Of a stretch of DNA of 9,493 nt, positions 1 to 8,756 are shown one piece after another (position 1 is the first letter of the stretch; each line of letters begins with the position of its first letter). The notes beneath the pieces are model-generated. The model saw only the letters and a program-made list of their open reading frames with translations. It made no database searches and was not told the origin of the DNA. The translations under genes and the position numbers were made by a program. Source of the stretch: Burkholderiales bacterium. Lineage in GTDB: Bacteria; Pseudomonadota; Gammaproteobacteria; Burkholderiales; Burkholderiaceae_A. The stretch lies in assembly GCA_030828265.1 (NCBI GenBank), contig JAURCW010000036.1, positions 1 to 9,493 of the forward strand. The letters are read 5' to 3'.

Positions 1-213
1 GAGACCTTTGCGATTGCCGACCGTGTTGCTGTCCTTGCCCCAGGTAAAGCCGGGGCTAGGCTTGTGGCGGTGGGTGAGCCCCATAGCCTTCGCAATTCGC
101 AGGACCCCTACCTGCGTCAGTTTCTTAAGGGCGAGGAAGAGGGGCCTGTGGCGTTTCATTATCCCGCACCGGCTATTTCTGACGCCTTCTTTAAAAGCGG
201 GTCACGGCCTTGA
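1..213 (+). CDS. mlaF: MlaF, ATPase of the Mla phospholipid transporter (3' end only)
   Basis: Only the last 70 codons are present; the frame is open from the first base and stops at TGA 211-213. The fragment starts ETFAIADRVAVLAPGK, which is the region after the H-loop of an ABC ATPase, and continues into a C-terminal tail with FLKGEEEGPV and FHYPAP. I recognise that tail as typical of MlaF proteins from betaproteobacteria; it reaches over the partner subunit in the MlaF dimer of the known structures. The Walker motifs lie upstream of the window. MlaF hydrolyses ATP in the cytoplasm to drive lipid movement through MlaE and MlaD. The stop codon abuts mlaE, which supports the assignment. The identity rests on the tail plus the neighbours and not on catalytic motifs. 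Confidence 0.9.
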   Translation, partial: ETFAIADRVAVLAPGKAGARLVAVGEPHSLRNSQDPYLRQFLKGEEEGPVAFHYPAPAISDAFFKSGSRP

Positions 214-215
214 GC

Positions 216-1016
216 ATGCACCCGCCTTCGGGCCTTCGGGCACGGCTTGAATCCCTTGGTGGGTCCTTCATTGCGGGGCTTGAGCAGGCTGGTGCCTTCT
301 TACTTTTGTTCTTCGCCATTGTGCGTCGCCTGCCCATTCTCTTTTTGCGTCCCCGTTTGGTGGGAGCGCAGGTTCACTTTCTTGGCAACTATTCGCTGGC
401 CATTATTCTTGTCTCGGGCTTGTTTGTGGGCCTTGTCCTGGGCCTTCAGGGCTATTACACCCTGCGCCGTTACGGCTCCGAAGAGGCGCTCGGTCTCCTG
501 GTTGCCCTGTCGCTGGTTCGAGAGCTCGGACCCGTTGTAACCGCCCTGCTTTTTGCGGGTCGGGCAGGAACAGCCCTTACCGCTGAAATTGGACTGATGA
601 AGGCCGGCGAACAACTCTCAGCGATGGAGGCCATGGCGGTCGATCCCGTGGCCAGGGTCTTGGCACCTCGACTTGCAGGGGGTCTTATCGCGGTCCCTGT
701 GCTTGCGACCCTTTTCTCGGCCGTCGGCATTATGGGTGGCTGGCTTGTGGGCGTTGGGCTCATTGGCGTTGACCAGGGCGCCTTTTGGTCCCAAATGTCG
801 GGCGGGGTGGCTTTTTATGACGATGTGGTCAATGGCCTGGTTAAGGCAATTGTCTTTGGGCTGGTCGTTACTCAGATCGCCCTTTACTTCGGTTACAGCG
901 CTCGGCCAACGCCCGATGGGGTCTCGCGCGCCACCACGGCTACCGTCGTGGTTGGCTCTCTTGCGGTGCTGGGTCTTGACTTTATTTTGACCGCACTGAT
1001 GTTTAGTGGTTTTTAG
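216..1016 (+). CDS. mlaE: MlaE, permease of the Mla phospholipid transporter
   Basis: Integral inner-membrane subunit of the MlaFEDB complex, which moves phospholipids between the inner membrane and periplasmic MlaC. The protein is 266 residues, close to E. coli MlaE (260). It has hydrophobic segments near residues 20-45, 55-80, 140-175, 200-225 and 235-265, and the conserved MlaE/YrbE core around ELGPVVTALLFAGRAGTALT and the following EIGLMKAGEQLSAMEAM stretch, which forms the coupling region facing the ATPase. I chose ATG 216, 2 nt after the mlaF stop. A TTG at 210 would overlap that stop as TTGA and add two residues; neither start has a clear Shine-Dalgarno sequence, so the choice is uncertain by 6 nt. 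mlaD begins 25 nt downstream. Confidence 0.96.
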   Translation: MHPPSGLRARLESLGGSFIAGLEQAGAFLLLFFAIVRRLPILFLRPRLVGAQVHFLGNYSLAIILVSGLFVGLVLGLQGYYTLRRYGSEEALGLLVALSLVRELGPVVTALLFAGRAGTALTAEIGLMKAGEQLSAMEAMAVDPVARVLAPRLAGGLIAVPVLATLFSAVGIMGGWLVGVGLIGVDQGAFWSQMSGGVAFYDDVVNGLVKAIVFGLVVTQIALYFGYSARPTPDGVSRATTATVVVGSLAVLGLDFILTALMFSGF

Positions 1017-1041
1017 CAAACGGTCTGATACGCTAGGCCCT

Positions 1042-1557
1042 ATGCAACGTACGATTAATTTAGCTGTTGGAGCTTTTCTAGTCCTCGGTCTGTTGGGCCT
1101 GCTTTTTCTTGCGCTTAAGGTCAGTAACCTTATGGGCTCATCGGTGCCCAAGGGCTATCAGGTCTATGCCCTTTTCGACGACATTGGTGGGCTGAAGCCG
1201 AGCTCTGCGGTGCGCAGCGCGGGTGTGCTCGTGGGCCGAGTGCAGTCCATCGATTTCGACGACCAGCGCTATCAGGCGCGGGTCACCCTTTTGCTTGACG
1301 GTAATGTACAGTTTCCTAAAGACAGTTCCGCCCAAATTCTTACCTCGGGGCTGCTAGGCGAGAAGTACATCGGGCTTCAACCTGGTGCCGACACCGAAAT
1401 GCTCGCAAGCAATGATCGAATCGTGATGACCCAGTCCGCGGTCGTGCTTGAGAATCTTATTTCACAGTTTCTCTACAACCGACCGTCTTCCGAGCCCTCC
1501 GGTTCTGTACCCTCAGCCGGACAGCCCGACTCGCTATCCCTACCAGGGCTTAAGTAA
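1042..1557 (+). CDS. mlaD: MlaD, MCE-domain substrate-binding subunit of the Mla transporter
   Basis: A 171-residue protein with one N-terminal membrane anchor (about residues 7-27, rich in Leu, Ala and Gly) and a periplasmic MCE domain at about residues 38-115. The domain shows the usual GYQVYALFDDIGGLKPSSAV start, the GVLVGRV strand and the ILTSGLLGEKYIGLQPG end. In the known family, six MlaD subunits form a ring on MlaE with a hydrophobic pore that passes lipids to and from MlaC. The C-terminal tail is rich in Pro and Ser. The length is slightly below E. coli MlaD (183). ATG 1042 was chosen because the frame upstream to GTG 1006 lacks family resemblance and overlaps mlaE. The start has only a weak ribosome site. 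mlaA follows after 8 nt. Confidence 0.96.
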   Translation: MQRTINLAVGAFLVLGLLGLLFLALKVSNLMGSSVPKGYQVYALFDDIGGLKPSSAVRSAGVLVGRVQSIDFDDQRYQARVTLLLDGNVQFPKDSSAQILTSGLLGEKYIGLQPGADTEMLASNDRIVMTQSAVVLENLISQFLYNRPSSEPSGSVPSAGQPDSLSLPGLK

Positions 1558-1565
1558 GTTTATAA

Positions 1566-2264
1566 ATGATTCGTCGCCTAGTTTTTATTGCCTTGCCTTT
1601 TGTACTTCTCACGGGCTGCGCCTCTCTGCCGCCCGGGCATGTCGTCGATGAGCGAGACCCATGGGAGCGCTACAACCGGGCGATGTTCAGCTTCAATGAG
1701 GGTGTGGATAAGGCCGTTCTTAAGCCTGTTGCTCAGACCTACAAGGCTGCCATTCCCGAAGTGATTCGCGACCGGGTTACCAACTTTTTTGCCAATTTAT
1801 CCGACCTTGCCTCGGTTGTTCACCACAGCCTTCAGGCAGAACCGAAATCGGCGCTGGAATCCACCGGCCGCTTTGTCGTGAATTCCACGGTGGGTCTTTT
1901 GGGTCTGTTTGACCCCGCTTCAAGCCTTGGTCTGGCCCGTACTAACGAGGACGCGGGGCTAACCCTGGGTCGATGGGGGGTGGGCCATGGGCCTTACGTC
2001 ATGCTTCCCCTGCTTGGACCAAGCAGCCTACGAGATGCGGTGGGCACAGGCGCTGATATGCGTATGGACTTAACCGGTGAACTGCTGAATCCCAATTCCA
2101 CCGAGCGGGCTACGCTTACGGGAACCCGTGTGGTCGATCTTCGTACTCGCCTCTTGGAGCTTGAGAAGGGGGTAGACCTTATATCGTTTGATCGTTACGT
2201 ATCCGTGCGTTCCGCTTATTTTGCTCGCCGTGAGCGACTCCTGGAGCAGGGGGAGATCGAGTGA
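1566..2264 (+). CDS. mlaA: MlaA (VacJ), outer-membrane lipoprotein of the Mla pathway
   Basis: A 232-residue lipoprotein. It has a short hydrophobic signal and the lipobox LLTGC, with the acylated cysteine at residue 18. The mature part shows the MlaA/VacJ hallmarks DPWERYNRAMFSFNEGVD, NFFANLSDL, GRFVVNSTVGLLGLFDPAS, GRWGVGHGPYVMLPLLGPSS and the late YVSVRSAYF. In the known family this protein forms a ring-shaped channel in the outer membrane that removes phospholipids from the outer leaflet and hands them to MlaC. In E. coli mlaA lies away from the mlaFEDCB operon; here it sits between mlaD and mlaC, an arrangement I know from betaproteobacteria. Its TGA stop overlaps the GTG start of mlaC by 4 nt. 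Confidence 0.96.
   Translation: MIRRLVFIALPFVLLTGCASLPPGHVVDERDPWERYNRAMFSFNEGVDKAVLKPVAQTYKAAIPEVIRDRVTNFFANLSDLASVVHHSLQAEPKSALESTGRFVVNSTVGLLGLFDPASSLGLARTNEDAGLTLGRWGVGHGPYVMLPLLGPSSLRDAVGTGADMRMDLTGELLNPNSTERATLTGTRVVDLRTRLLELEKGVDLISFDRYVSVRSAYFARRERLLEQGEIE
2248..2255 (+). promoter_or_regulatory. Ribosome binding site of mlaC
   Basis: AGGGGGAG lies 5 nt before GTG 2261, inside the last codons of mlaA. It is one of the better Shine-Dalgarno sequences in the plus-strand run and supports the GTG start that overlaps the mlaA stop. Confidence 0.7.
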
Positions 2265-2977
2265 TTTTTCAACGCTTTGCCCCTCGCCTTGAAAAAGGTC
2301 TTATTCTGTTGCTTGGCTCTTTGTTTGCGGGCTTGGCCGCCGGTGTTCAGGCTGCTCCCTTGCTAATAGCATCGGCACCCTTGCAGCTCGCTCAGGCGCC
2401 CGCCGTAACTCACACAGCCTCGCCCGAAGACGTTGTCCGTGGTGTTACTCAAGATGTTATTAATATTTTTAAGTCCGACCGCAGCCTGACCCAGAGGCCG
2501 GATCCTGAGCGGGTCCTGGCCATCGTCAACGAGCGGGTCATGCCCGTTGTGAACTTTAGTCGCATGACAGCGCTTTCGGTGGGGCGTTACTGGAATCAGG
2601 CCTCGCCCGATCAGAAGCAGCAGCTCATGCAGGCTTTTCGTGAGCTGCTTGTTCTGACCTACTCGGAGGCTGTCACCTATGCCCCCGAGGCGACCATCCA
2701 GGTCCGTCCAGGCCGTTACTTACCTACTGATGACGATGTAATCGTACGCACTCTCTTGCAGCGCCCCTCGAAAGAGCCCATTCCTATCGATTACCGTATG
2801 CAACGAACCGCCTCGGGTTGGAAGGTCTACGACTTTAACGTTCTTGGTCTTTGGATGGTTGAGCACTATCGCGCACAGTTTGCCCAGATTGTCTCTGCAC
2901 GAGGAATCGATGGGCTGATTACCGTTCTGAACGAGAAGAACAAAAGCCTACGGCAGACCCCTTCCGGGCGGCCCTAG
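2261..2977 (+). CDS. mlaC: MlaC, periplasmic phospholipid carrier
   Basis: A 238-residue protein of the MlaC/Ttg2D family (toluene-tolerance Ttg2). Residues 1-31 are a Sec signal peptide, with a hydrophobic core at about 14-28 and a probable cut after GVQA (Ala31). The mature domain shows the family pattern: RVLAIVNERVMPVVNFSRMT, then GRYWNQASPDQKQQLMQAFR, the Y-S-E-A helix, and the strands around IPIDYRM, GWKVYDFNVLG and the LWMVEHYRAQF helix that ends the lipid-binding fold. MlaC shuttles phospholipid between MlaA and MlaD. It starts at GTG with a 4-nt GTGA overlap on mlaA and a strong ribosome site. A 61-nt gap to mlaB follows, with no promoter or terminator that I can see. Confidence 0.96.
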   Translation: MIFQRFAPRLEKGLILLLGSLFAGLAAGVQAAPLLIASAPLQLAQAPAVTHTASPEDVVRGVTQDVINIFKSDRSLTQRPDPERVLAIVNERVMPVVNFSRMTALSVGRYWNQASPDQKQQLMQAFRELLVLTYSEAVTYAPEATIQVRPGRYLPTDDDVIVRTLLQRPSKEPIPIDYRMQRTASGWKVYDFNVLGLWMVEHYRAQFAQIVSARGIDGLITVLNEKNKSLRQTPSGRP

Positions 2978-3038
2978 GTGTGGTGGAGCCTGGCCCCGCC
3001 CTTGGTGACAGTAAGCCAGCCCATTCATTGAGTGCCGC

Positions 3039-3368
3039 ATGACAACACTTGCCAGTCCCAGCAGCCAGCTTATTAAGTTAAGTGGAATGCTAGTTCGCTC
3101 CCAGGTAACAACACAACTCCAGGCTTGGGAGAGGGATTTTCAGGCTTTCTTGGCTGCAACCCCCGCGGGCTCTGCGCCAAGGCCGGTGGAGCTCGTTGTT
3201 AGCCTCAAGGGCATTGAGAAAGTGGATACAGCAGGTCTTGCCGTGCTCTTACATGCATGGCGTCAGGCTGCGCAGCATGACATCACTCTTGTTTTTCAAG
3301 ACTCTTCTTCTCAGCTTCTTGCCCTTGCGCAACTCTGCTCACTTGATGAGCTGTTACGTTTTTCATGA
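3039..3368 (+). CDS. mlaB: MlaB, STAS-domain subunit of the Mla transporter
   Basis: A 109-residue soluble protein with one STAS domain. The diagnostic part is VDTAGLAVLLHAW, with Asp63-Thr64-Ala65-Gly66-Leu67 at the end of the strand and start of the helix. Thr64 corresponds to the conserved Ser/Thr of STAS proteins. In the known system MlaB binds the cytoplasmic ATPase MlaF and is needed for assembly and activity of MlaFEDB. Family members are divergent, so the name rests on STAS motif, size (97 residues in E. coli) and position after mlaC. ATG 3039 lacks a strong ribosome site. The TGA stop overlaps the ATG of the next gene (ATGA), so the following ATPase is probably translationally coupled to it. 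Confidence 0.9.
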   Translation: MTTLASPSSQLIKLSGMLVRSQVTTQLQAWERDFQAFLAATPAGSAPRPVELVVSLKGIEKVDTAGLAVLLHAWRQAAQHDITLVFQDSSSQLLALAQLCSLDELLRFS

Positions 3369-4114
3369 CTGCGGCCGTCGTTTTTCACTCGGTCTCAAAG
3401 CAGTACTCGGCGAGGCTCGGCGCCCCGGTTCTTGCACTTGATCATGTTGATTTTCAGATTGAACGGGGAGAGTTTTTTGGCCTGCTAGGGCCCAATGGCG
3501 CCGGCAAAACAAGCCTCATTCAGATCATGGCGGGTCTTTCTACGCCAAGCTCTGGTCATGTGGAAGTCTTGGGCGAGCGCGTCGATCAAAACCCAAGCCT
3601 TACCCGCCGTAGGCTTGGCGTTGTGCCGCAGGAGCTGGTCTTCGACCCGTTTTTTACAGTTCGAGAGACCCTTGAAATTCAGTCGGGTTTTTTTGGGCTC
3701 TCTAATAACGGAGACTGGATTGACGAGTGCCTTGAGTCCCTGGGGCTTGCCGATAAGGCCCAGACCAACCTGCGGGCCTTGTCGGGTGGAATGAAGAGGC
3801 GTGTTCTGGTGGCACAGGCGCTTGTTCATCGTCCCCCTGTGATTGTCCTGGATGAGCCAACAGCAGGCGTGGATATTCAGCTAAGGGAGAGCCTCTGGGC
3901 ATTTATTGGTGGTCTAAACAAGAAAGGGCACACCATTTTGTTGACGACCCATTACCTTGAGGAGGCTGAGGCCCTGTGCGGTCGGGTTGCCTTTCTCAAG
4001 AAAGGCAGACTCATGGCCGTGAAACCCACGAGCGAATTGCTTGCCCGCGAGGGCCGTCTTGAGGCGGTGTTTCGGCGCATCCTCTCCGAAGACCTCGAAC
4101 CCGAGAAGGCTTAG
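3365..4114 (+). CDS. ABC transporter ATPase, ABC-2 export type (YadG-like), no permease beside it
   Basis: A 249-residue ATP-binding subunit with every motif of an active ABC ATPase: Walker A GPNGAGKT (residues 42-49), Q-loop VVPQE (Gln89), signature LSGGM (139-143), Walker B VIVLDE (159-164), D-loop and H-loop His196 in TTHYLEEAE. The closest family I recognise is the YadG/NodI/CcmA group, which pairs with ABC-2 membrane proteins; the substrate is unknown. It is shorter than YadG (about 308 residues): after the H-loop it has only about 50 residues, ending in a Glu-rich tail. In related betaproteobacteria, as I recall, an ABC-2 permease gene follows; here the next gene starts 9 nt later, so it is absent. 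It overlaps mlaB by 4 nt. It is distinct from mlaF, whose 3' end is at the window start. Confidence 0.93.
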   Translation: MTAAVVFHSVSKQYSARLGAPVLALDHVDFQIERGEFFGLLGPNGAGKTSLIQIMAGLSTPSSGHVEVLGERVDQNPSLTRRRLGVVPQELVFDPFFTVRETLEIQSGFFGLSNNGDWIDECLESLGLADKAQTNLRALSGGMKRRVLVAQALVHRPPVIVLDEPTAGVDIQLRESLWAFIGGLNKKGHTILLTTHYLEEAEALCGRVAFLKKGRLMAVKPTSELLAREGRLEAVFRRILSEDLEPEKA

Positions 4115-4123
4115 AATAAAACA

Positions 4124-4378
4124 ATGGTTCAGCCAATCGATATTGAAATTTACATTCGCCAGGGCCTTGACTGCGCGCACCTGCAGGTGGACGGCGATGG
4201 CCATCACTTCGAGGCGGTGATTGTGAGCGAAAGCTTTGAAGGACTTCGTCTTGTGGCGCGACACCAAAAGGTCTACGGGGTTCTTGGTGATCGCATGCGC
4301 GAGGAAATCCACGCTCTGTCTATGAAGACGCTTACTCCTCAGGAGTGGTCTCAGCAGGCCTCGCAGTCTTCACGCTAG
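4124..4378 (+). CDS. ibaG: BolA/IbaG-family protein
   Basis: An 84-residue BolA-family protein, closest in pattern to E. coli IbaG (YrbA). Residues VDGDGHHFEAVIVS and FEGLRLVARHQKVYGVLGD form the BolA core, and EIHALSMKTLTPQEW ends it. His63 in the IHALSMK segment matches the invariant histidine that, with His27/28, can help bind a [2Fe-2S] cluster together with a monothiol glutaredoxin. BolA proteins act in the cytoplasm in iron-sulfur trafficking and stress or cell-shape responses. Its place next to murA and behind the mla genes is conserved; in E. coli ibaG also sits between mlaB and murA. It is 9 nt from the ATPase and 12 nt from murA. The symbol ibaG is assigned by similarity and position; a database may name it only as a BolA family protein. 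Confidence 0.9.
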   Translation: MVQPIDIEIYIRQGLDCAHLQVDGDGHHFEAVIVSESFEGLRLVARHQKVYGVLGDRMREEIHALSMKTLTPQEWSQQASQSSR

Positions 4379-4390
4379 AACAGGCATTTT

Positions 4391-5668
4391 ATGGATCGTT
4401 TTTTAATTGAAGGCGGGGCGCCGCTTCAGGGCGAGGCCTTGGTATCGGGCGCAAAGAACGCCGCGCTTCCCATTCTTTGTGCAAGCCTCTTAAGTTCCCA
4501 GCCTCTGGTTGTTCGAAATCTTCCGCCCTTAAGGGATGTTCGCACCATGACCAAGCTTCTTACTGGCATGGGAGTCACTGTGCAAACCTTATCAAGCGAG
4601 GGCTCTGCTCAAGAGATTCTTAAGCTTGAGGCGGGAGGCGTTGACAAGCTTGAGGCGCCCTATGAGCTTGTAAAGACGATGCGTGCCTCGATCTTGGTGC
4701 TTGGCCCCATGCTGGCTCGCTTTGGTCAAGCGCTTGTGAGCCTGCCGGGCGGTTGCGCCATTGGACAAAGGCCAGTCGATCAGCATATTCGAGGCCTTCA
4801 GGCCATGGGGGCTTCGGTTGAGGTGCAAAAGGGCTATCTAGTGGCTCGGGCCTCCCGGCTTAAGGGCGCCCACATTGCCACCGACATGGTCACGGTGACG
4901 GGCACAGAAAACCTCATGATGGCCGCCTGCTTGGCCGATGGCTGCACGGTTATTGACAATGCTGCGCGTGAGCCGGAGGTGGTTGATCTTGCCCAGTGCC
5001 TTATTGCGATGGGTGCAAAAATTTCGGGTGCAGGTACCGATCGTATTGTTGTTGAAGGCGTTCGCGAGTTGCGCGGCGCAGACCACTGCGTCATGCCCGA
5101 CCGAATCGAGGCCGGAACCTTTCTTTGTGCGGTGATGGCAACGGGTGGCGAGATTTTATTAAAGGGCGTCTGTGAAGCGCATATGGCGGCCACCCTCGAC
5201 AAGCTCCGGCAGTCCGGCTTGCAGGTGCGCGCCACCGACGACGGTTTGTGGGCAAAGGCCGATAAAAGGCCCCTGCCTGTTGACATTCGCACAGCACCCT
5301 ACCCGGGCTTTGCAACAGATATGCAGGCCCAGTTTATGGCTGTCAATACCATTGCACAGGGTACAAGTACGGTGGCAGAGACTATTTTTGAGAATCGGTT
5401 TATGCATGTACAAGAGCTTCAACGACTTGGAGCACAGATACGTATTGATGGGCACACCGCCATCATTCAGGGGGTTAAGAAGTTGACCGGTGCTGCGGTC
5501 ATGGCCACCGACCTAAGGGCCTCTGCGGGCCTTGTCATCGCGGGCCTGGTCGCCGAAGGTGAGACGGAGATCGATCGCATCTATCACCTGGACCGTGGCT
5601 ACGACCGTATGGAGGACAAGCTTATTGCGCTTGGTGGTCGGGTTCGTCGAGTGAAGTCTGCCGCATGA
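4391..5668 (+). CDS. murA: MurA, UDP-N-acetylglucosamine 1-carboxyvinyltransferase
   Basis: Transfers enolpyruvate from phosphoenolpyruvate to UDP-GlcNAc, the first committed step of peptidoglycan synthesis, in the cytoplasm. The 425-residue length fits the family (E. coli 419). Visible marks are GAKNAALP (Lys22-Asn23, substrate binding), the catalytic loop [15 protein letters not shown] with Cys122 (equivalent to E. coli Cys115, the fosfomycin target), [10 protein letters not shown] with the general-base Asp310 (E. coli Asp305), [10 protein letters not shown], and the late [13 protein letters not shown] segment. Cysteine rather than aspartate at residue 122 predicts normal fosfomycin sensitivity at the target. 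ATG 4391 has only a weak ribosome site. Its TGA overlaps the hisG start by 4 nt. No residue is missing and the gene looks intact. Confidence 0.98.
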   Translation: MDRFLIEGGAPLQGEALVSGAKNAALPILCASLLSSQPLVVRNLPPLRDVRTMTKLLTGMGVTVQTLSSEGSAQEILKLEAGGVDKLEAPYELVKTMRASILVLGPMLARFGQALVSLPGGCAIGQRPVDQHIRGLQAMGASVEVQKGYLVARASRLKGAHIATDMVTVTGTENLMMAACLADGCTVIDNAAREPEVVDLAQCLIAMGAKISGAGTDRIVVEGVRELRGADHCVMPDRIEAGTFLCAVMATGGEILLKGVCEAHMAATLDKLRQSGLQVRATDDGLWAKADKRPLPVDIRTAPYPGFATDMQAQFMAVNTIAQGTSTVAETIFENRFMHVQELQRLGAQIRIDGHTAIIQGVKKLTGAAVMATDLRASAGLVIAGLVAEGETEIDRIYHLDRGYDRMEDKLIALGGRVRRVKSAA

Positions 5669-6306
5669 TTACCGTTGCACTATCCAAGGGTCGAATTCTG
5701 ACCGAGGCCTTGCCCTTGCTGAAGTCGGTCGGTATCGCCCCTAGTGAAGACCCCGAGAAGACCCGCCGCCTCGTTGTTCCGAGCATTCGAAACGATGTTC
5801 AGCTTCTCTTGGTGCGCGCGAGCGATGTGCCCACCTATGTGCGTTACGGTGGTGCCGACCTTGGTCTGGTGGGCTCCGATGTTCTTCAGGAACAGGGGCT
5901 CGAGGGTCTTTACCAGCCAGTTGACCTTGGAATTGGCCGCTGTCGCTTAAGCCTTGCAGCAGCAAAAGATTTCGATGCAGCCAGTCGCCTTGTGGCGGGT
6001 AGCCGATTACGCGTGGCAACCAAGTACACCCGACTGGCAAGAGATTACTTTTCCAGCCAAGGCATTCACGCCGATCTTATTAAGCTGTACGGCTCCATGG
6101 AGCTCGCGCCCATCATGGGCCTCGCGGACGTTATTGTTGATCTGGTCTCCACTGGGGCTACTCTTGCCGCCAATGGGCTGACTGAAATTACTCCCATTAC
6201 CGAGGTGTCCTCTCGGCTTGTGGTGAATCAGGCCTCTTTAAAGCTCCACCAGACGACAATCGTGCCTTTGATTCAGGCCTTTCAGGCCGCCACAACTCAG
6301 GGGTAG
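5665..6306 (+). CDS. hisG: HisG, ATP phosphoribosyltransferase (short form)
   Basis: Catalyses condensation of ATP with PRPP, the first and regulated step of histidine synthesis. At 213 residues it is the short form (HisGs), lacking the C-terminal histidine-binding domain of the roughly 300-residue long form. It starts with the typical [10 protein letters not shown], and the PRPP-binding signature runs from Glu146 through [18 protein letters not shown] (residues 155-172). Short HisG is known to need the HisRS-like partner HisZ for activity and feedback control; hisZ is not in this window and should be elsewhere. The ATG overlaps the murA stop (ATGA), implying translational coupling. hisD follows after 7 nt. 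Confidence 0.97.
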   Translation: MITVALSKGRILTEALPLLKSVGIAPSEDPEKTRRLVVPSIRNDVQLLLVRASDVPTYVRYGGADLGLVGSDVLQEQGLEGLYQPVDLGIGRCRLSLAAAKDFDAASRLVAGSRLRVATKYTRLARDYFSSQGIHADLIKLYGSMELAPIMGLADVIVDLVSTGATLAANGLTEITPITEVSSRLVVNQASLKLHQTTIVPLIQAFQAATTQG

Positions 6307-6313
6307 CTTTGCC

Positions 6314-7627
6314 ATGATGCTTCACCTCAATAGCCAGCAGGCTAAATTCCGCAAGCTCTTTCAAGACAGGCTTGCCTTTGAGCCAAGCCTGGATGCCTCC
6401 GTTATTGATGCTGTTCGTTCGGTTCTTGCTGATGTCCGTCGTCAGGGTGATGAGGCTGTTATTCGTTACACGGGTCAATGGGATGGTCTTTCCGTGTCCT
6501 CCATGGCGCAGCTTGAAGTTCCTTTTGAACAGATGCAGGAGGCCTTTAACGGCCTTGATACGGCCAAGCGCGAGGCGCTTGAGACCGCAGCTGAGCGTAT
6601 CCGGCGTTTCCACGAGGCTCAGAAACAGAGTTCCTGGTCAGTGGATGATGGTCAGGGCTCTGAACTTGGCCAGCGCATAACGCCCATCGACCGCGCCGGG
6701 CTCTATGTTCCAGGGGGGAAGGCGGCTTACCCTTCCTCCGTCCTCATGAATGCCATCCCTGCCAAGGTGGCGGGTGTTCGTGAACTCATTATGGTGGTGC
6801 CAACCCCACGGGGTGAGCGTAATGAGCTGGTGCTGGCCGCGGCATTCTTAGCCGGTGTCGATCGAATATTTACCATTGGCGGTGCCCAGGCGGTGGGTGC
6901 CCTTGCCTATGGAACCGAGTCGGTGCCAGCAGTCGATAAAATTGTGGGACCCGGAAACGCTTATGTGGCGGAGGCCAAGCGCCAAGTGTTTGGCCGAGTT
7001 GGCATTGACATGATTGCCGGCCCTTCTGAAATTTTGGTTATTTCCGATGGGTCTGTCTCGCCTCAATGGGTGGCGATGGACCTTTTTTCTCAGGCCGAGC
7101 ACGATGAAATGGCCCAGTCCATTTTGTTGAGCTCCGATCCTCAACACAGCCTTGACGTGTTAGAGGCTATCGAGACGCTCTTGCCTGAAATGCCACGCCG
7201 TGCAGTAATTGAGAAGTCACTTGCCGATCGAGGATTGATTGTTGATGTTCAGTCTCTGCAAGAGGCCTGTGAGCTCGCCACTCTGGCGGCGCCCGAGCAC
7301 CTTGAAATTCTTACGCACTCTCCCGAGCAATGGGCTGAAAAGATTCGGCATGCGGGCGCTATTTTTATGGGGCCTTATGCCTCGGAGTCTTTAGGCGATT
7401 ATTGTGCAGGTCCCAACCACGTGCTGCCCACCATGCGCAGTGCGCGCTTTTCCTCGCCTCTTGGGGTGTACGACTTTCAAAAGCGCACCAGCATGCTGAA
7501 AGTGTCCAAAGAGTCGGCCCAGGCTTTGGGTTTGGTGGCTTCAGAGCTTGCCTGGGGCGAGGGTCTTGCCGCCCATGCGCGGGCAGCCGAACTTCGAATG
7601 CAGCCCGTTCCTAAACCTCGCTATTAA
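6314..7627 (+). CDS. hisD: HisD, histidinol dehydrogenase
   Basis: NAD-dependent zinc enzyme that oxidises L-histidinol to L-histidine in two steps, the end of the histidine pathway. The 437-residue length fits the family (E. coli 434). The family signature appears as [12 protein letters not shown] followed by [13 protein letters not shown]. Zinc ligands are visible as Gln260, His263, Asp362 and His421 (E. coli Gln259, His262, Asp360, His419), and the catalytic pair is Glu328-His329 in APEHLE. Also present are the nucleotide-binding [18 protein letters not shown] and [14 protein letters not shown]. Two adjacent ATGs (6314 and 6317) could start it; an AGGGG sequence 10 nt upstream suits the first. 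It is the last gene of the plus-strand run: no hisC or hisB follows, and its stop lies 9 nt from the stop of convergent hemB. Confidence 0.98.
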   Translation: MMLHLNSQQAKFRKLFQDRLAFEPSLDASVIDAVRSVLADVRRQGDEAVIRYTGQWDGLSVSSMAQLEVPFEQMQEAFNGLDTAKREALETAAERIRRFHEAQKQSSWSVDDGQGSELGQRITPIDRAGLYVPGGKAAYPSSVLMNAIPAKVAGVRELIMVVPTPRGERNELVLAAAFLAGVDRIFTIGGAQAVGALAYGTESVPAVDKIVGPGNAYVAEAKRQVFGRVGIDMIAGPSEILVISDGSVSPQWVAMDLFSQAEHDEMAQSILLSSDPQHSLDVLEAIETLLPEMPRRAVIEKSLADRGLIVDVQSLQEACELATLAAPEHLEILTHSPEQWAEKIRHAGAIFMGPYASESLGDYCAGPNHVLPTMRSARFSSPLGVYDFQKRTSMLKVSKESAQALGLVASELAWGEGLAAHARAAELRMQPVPKPRY

Positions 7628-7636
7628 AACGAGTGG

Positions 7637-8668
<1,032 letters not shown>

Positions 8669-8720
8669 GAGGACTCTCAAATTTTTTGGGGTAACTCGTA
8701 AAAAAAAGATGCATTTTCTT

Positions 8721-8730
8721 CAGAATTCTG
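8721..8730. repeat. Perfect 10-bp palindrome upstream of hemB
   Basis: CAGAATTCTG reads the same on both strands, about 80 nt before the hemB start in the AT-rich leader zone. A 3-base TTT(C)/GAAA symmetry continues outside it after two mismatches. It could be a protein-binding site, but a palindrome of this size can occur by chance and I recognise no regulator for it. Confidence 0.25.
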
Positions 8731-8756
8731 TGAAACTTCTTTTGTGGCGTTCTGTC

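Noticed and set aside
1006..1041. Upstream GTG start for mlaD
   Set aside because: It would overlap the end of mlaE by 11 nt and add 12 residues that do not resemble a membrane anchor; ATG 1042 gives the normal MlaD N-terminus.
618..1151. Long open frame on the minus strand across mlaE and mlaD
   Set aside because: It is antisense to two well-supported genes, has a composition rich in Arg, His and Lys without any recognisable domain, and no ribosome site; it is a shadow of codon usage.
2978..3038. Possible promoter or terminator in the mlaC-mlaB gap
   Set aside because: The 61 nt show only a weak long-loop CTGGC/GCCAG symmetry, no T-run and no convincing -35/-10 pair.
4834..5292. 152-codon minus-strand open frame inside murA
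   Set aside because: It is fully antisense to murA, whose catalytic motifs and length are intact; the translation shows no family resemblance.
8700..8707. T8 run on the minus strand as a terminator of engB
   Set aside because: No stable stem lies directly before it; the nearest symmetry (CAGAATTCTG) has no loop and is 13 nt away.
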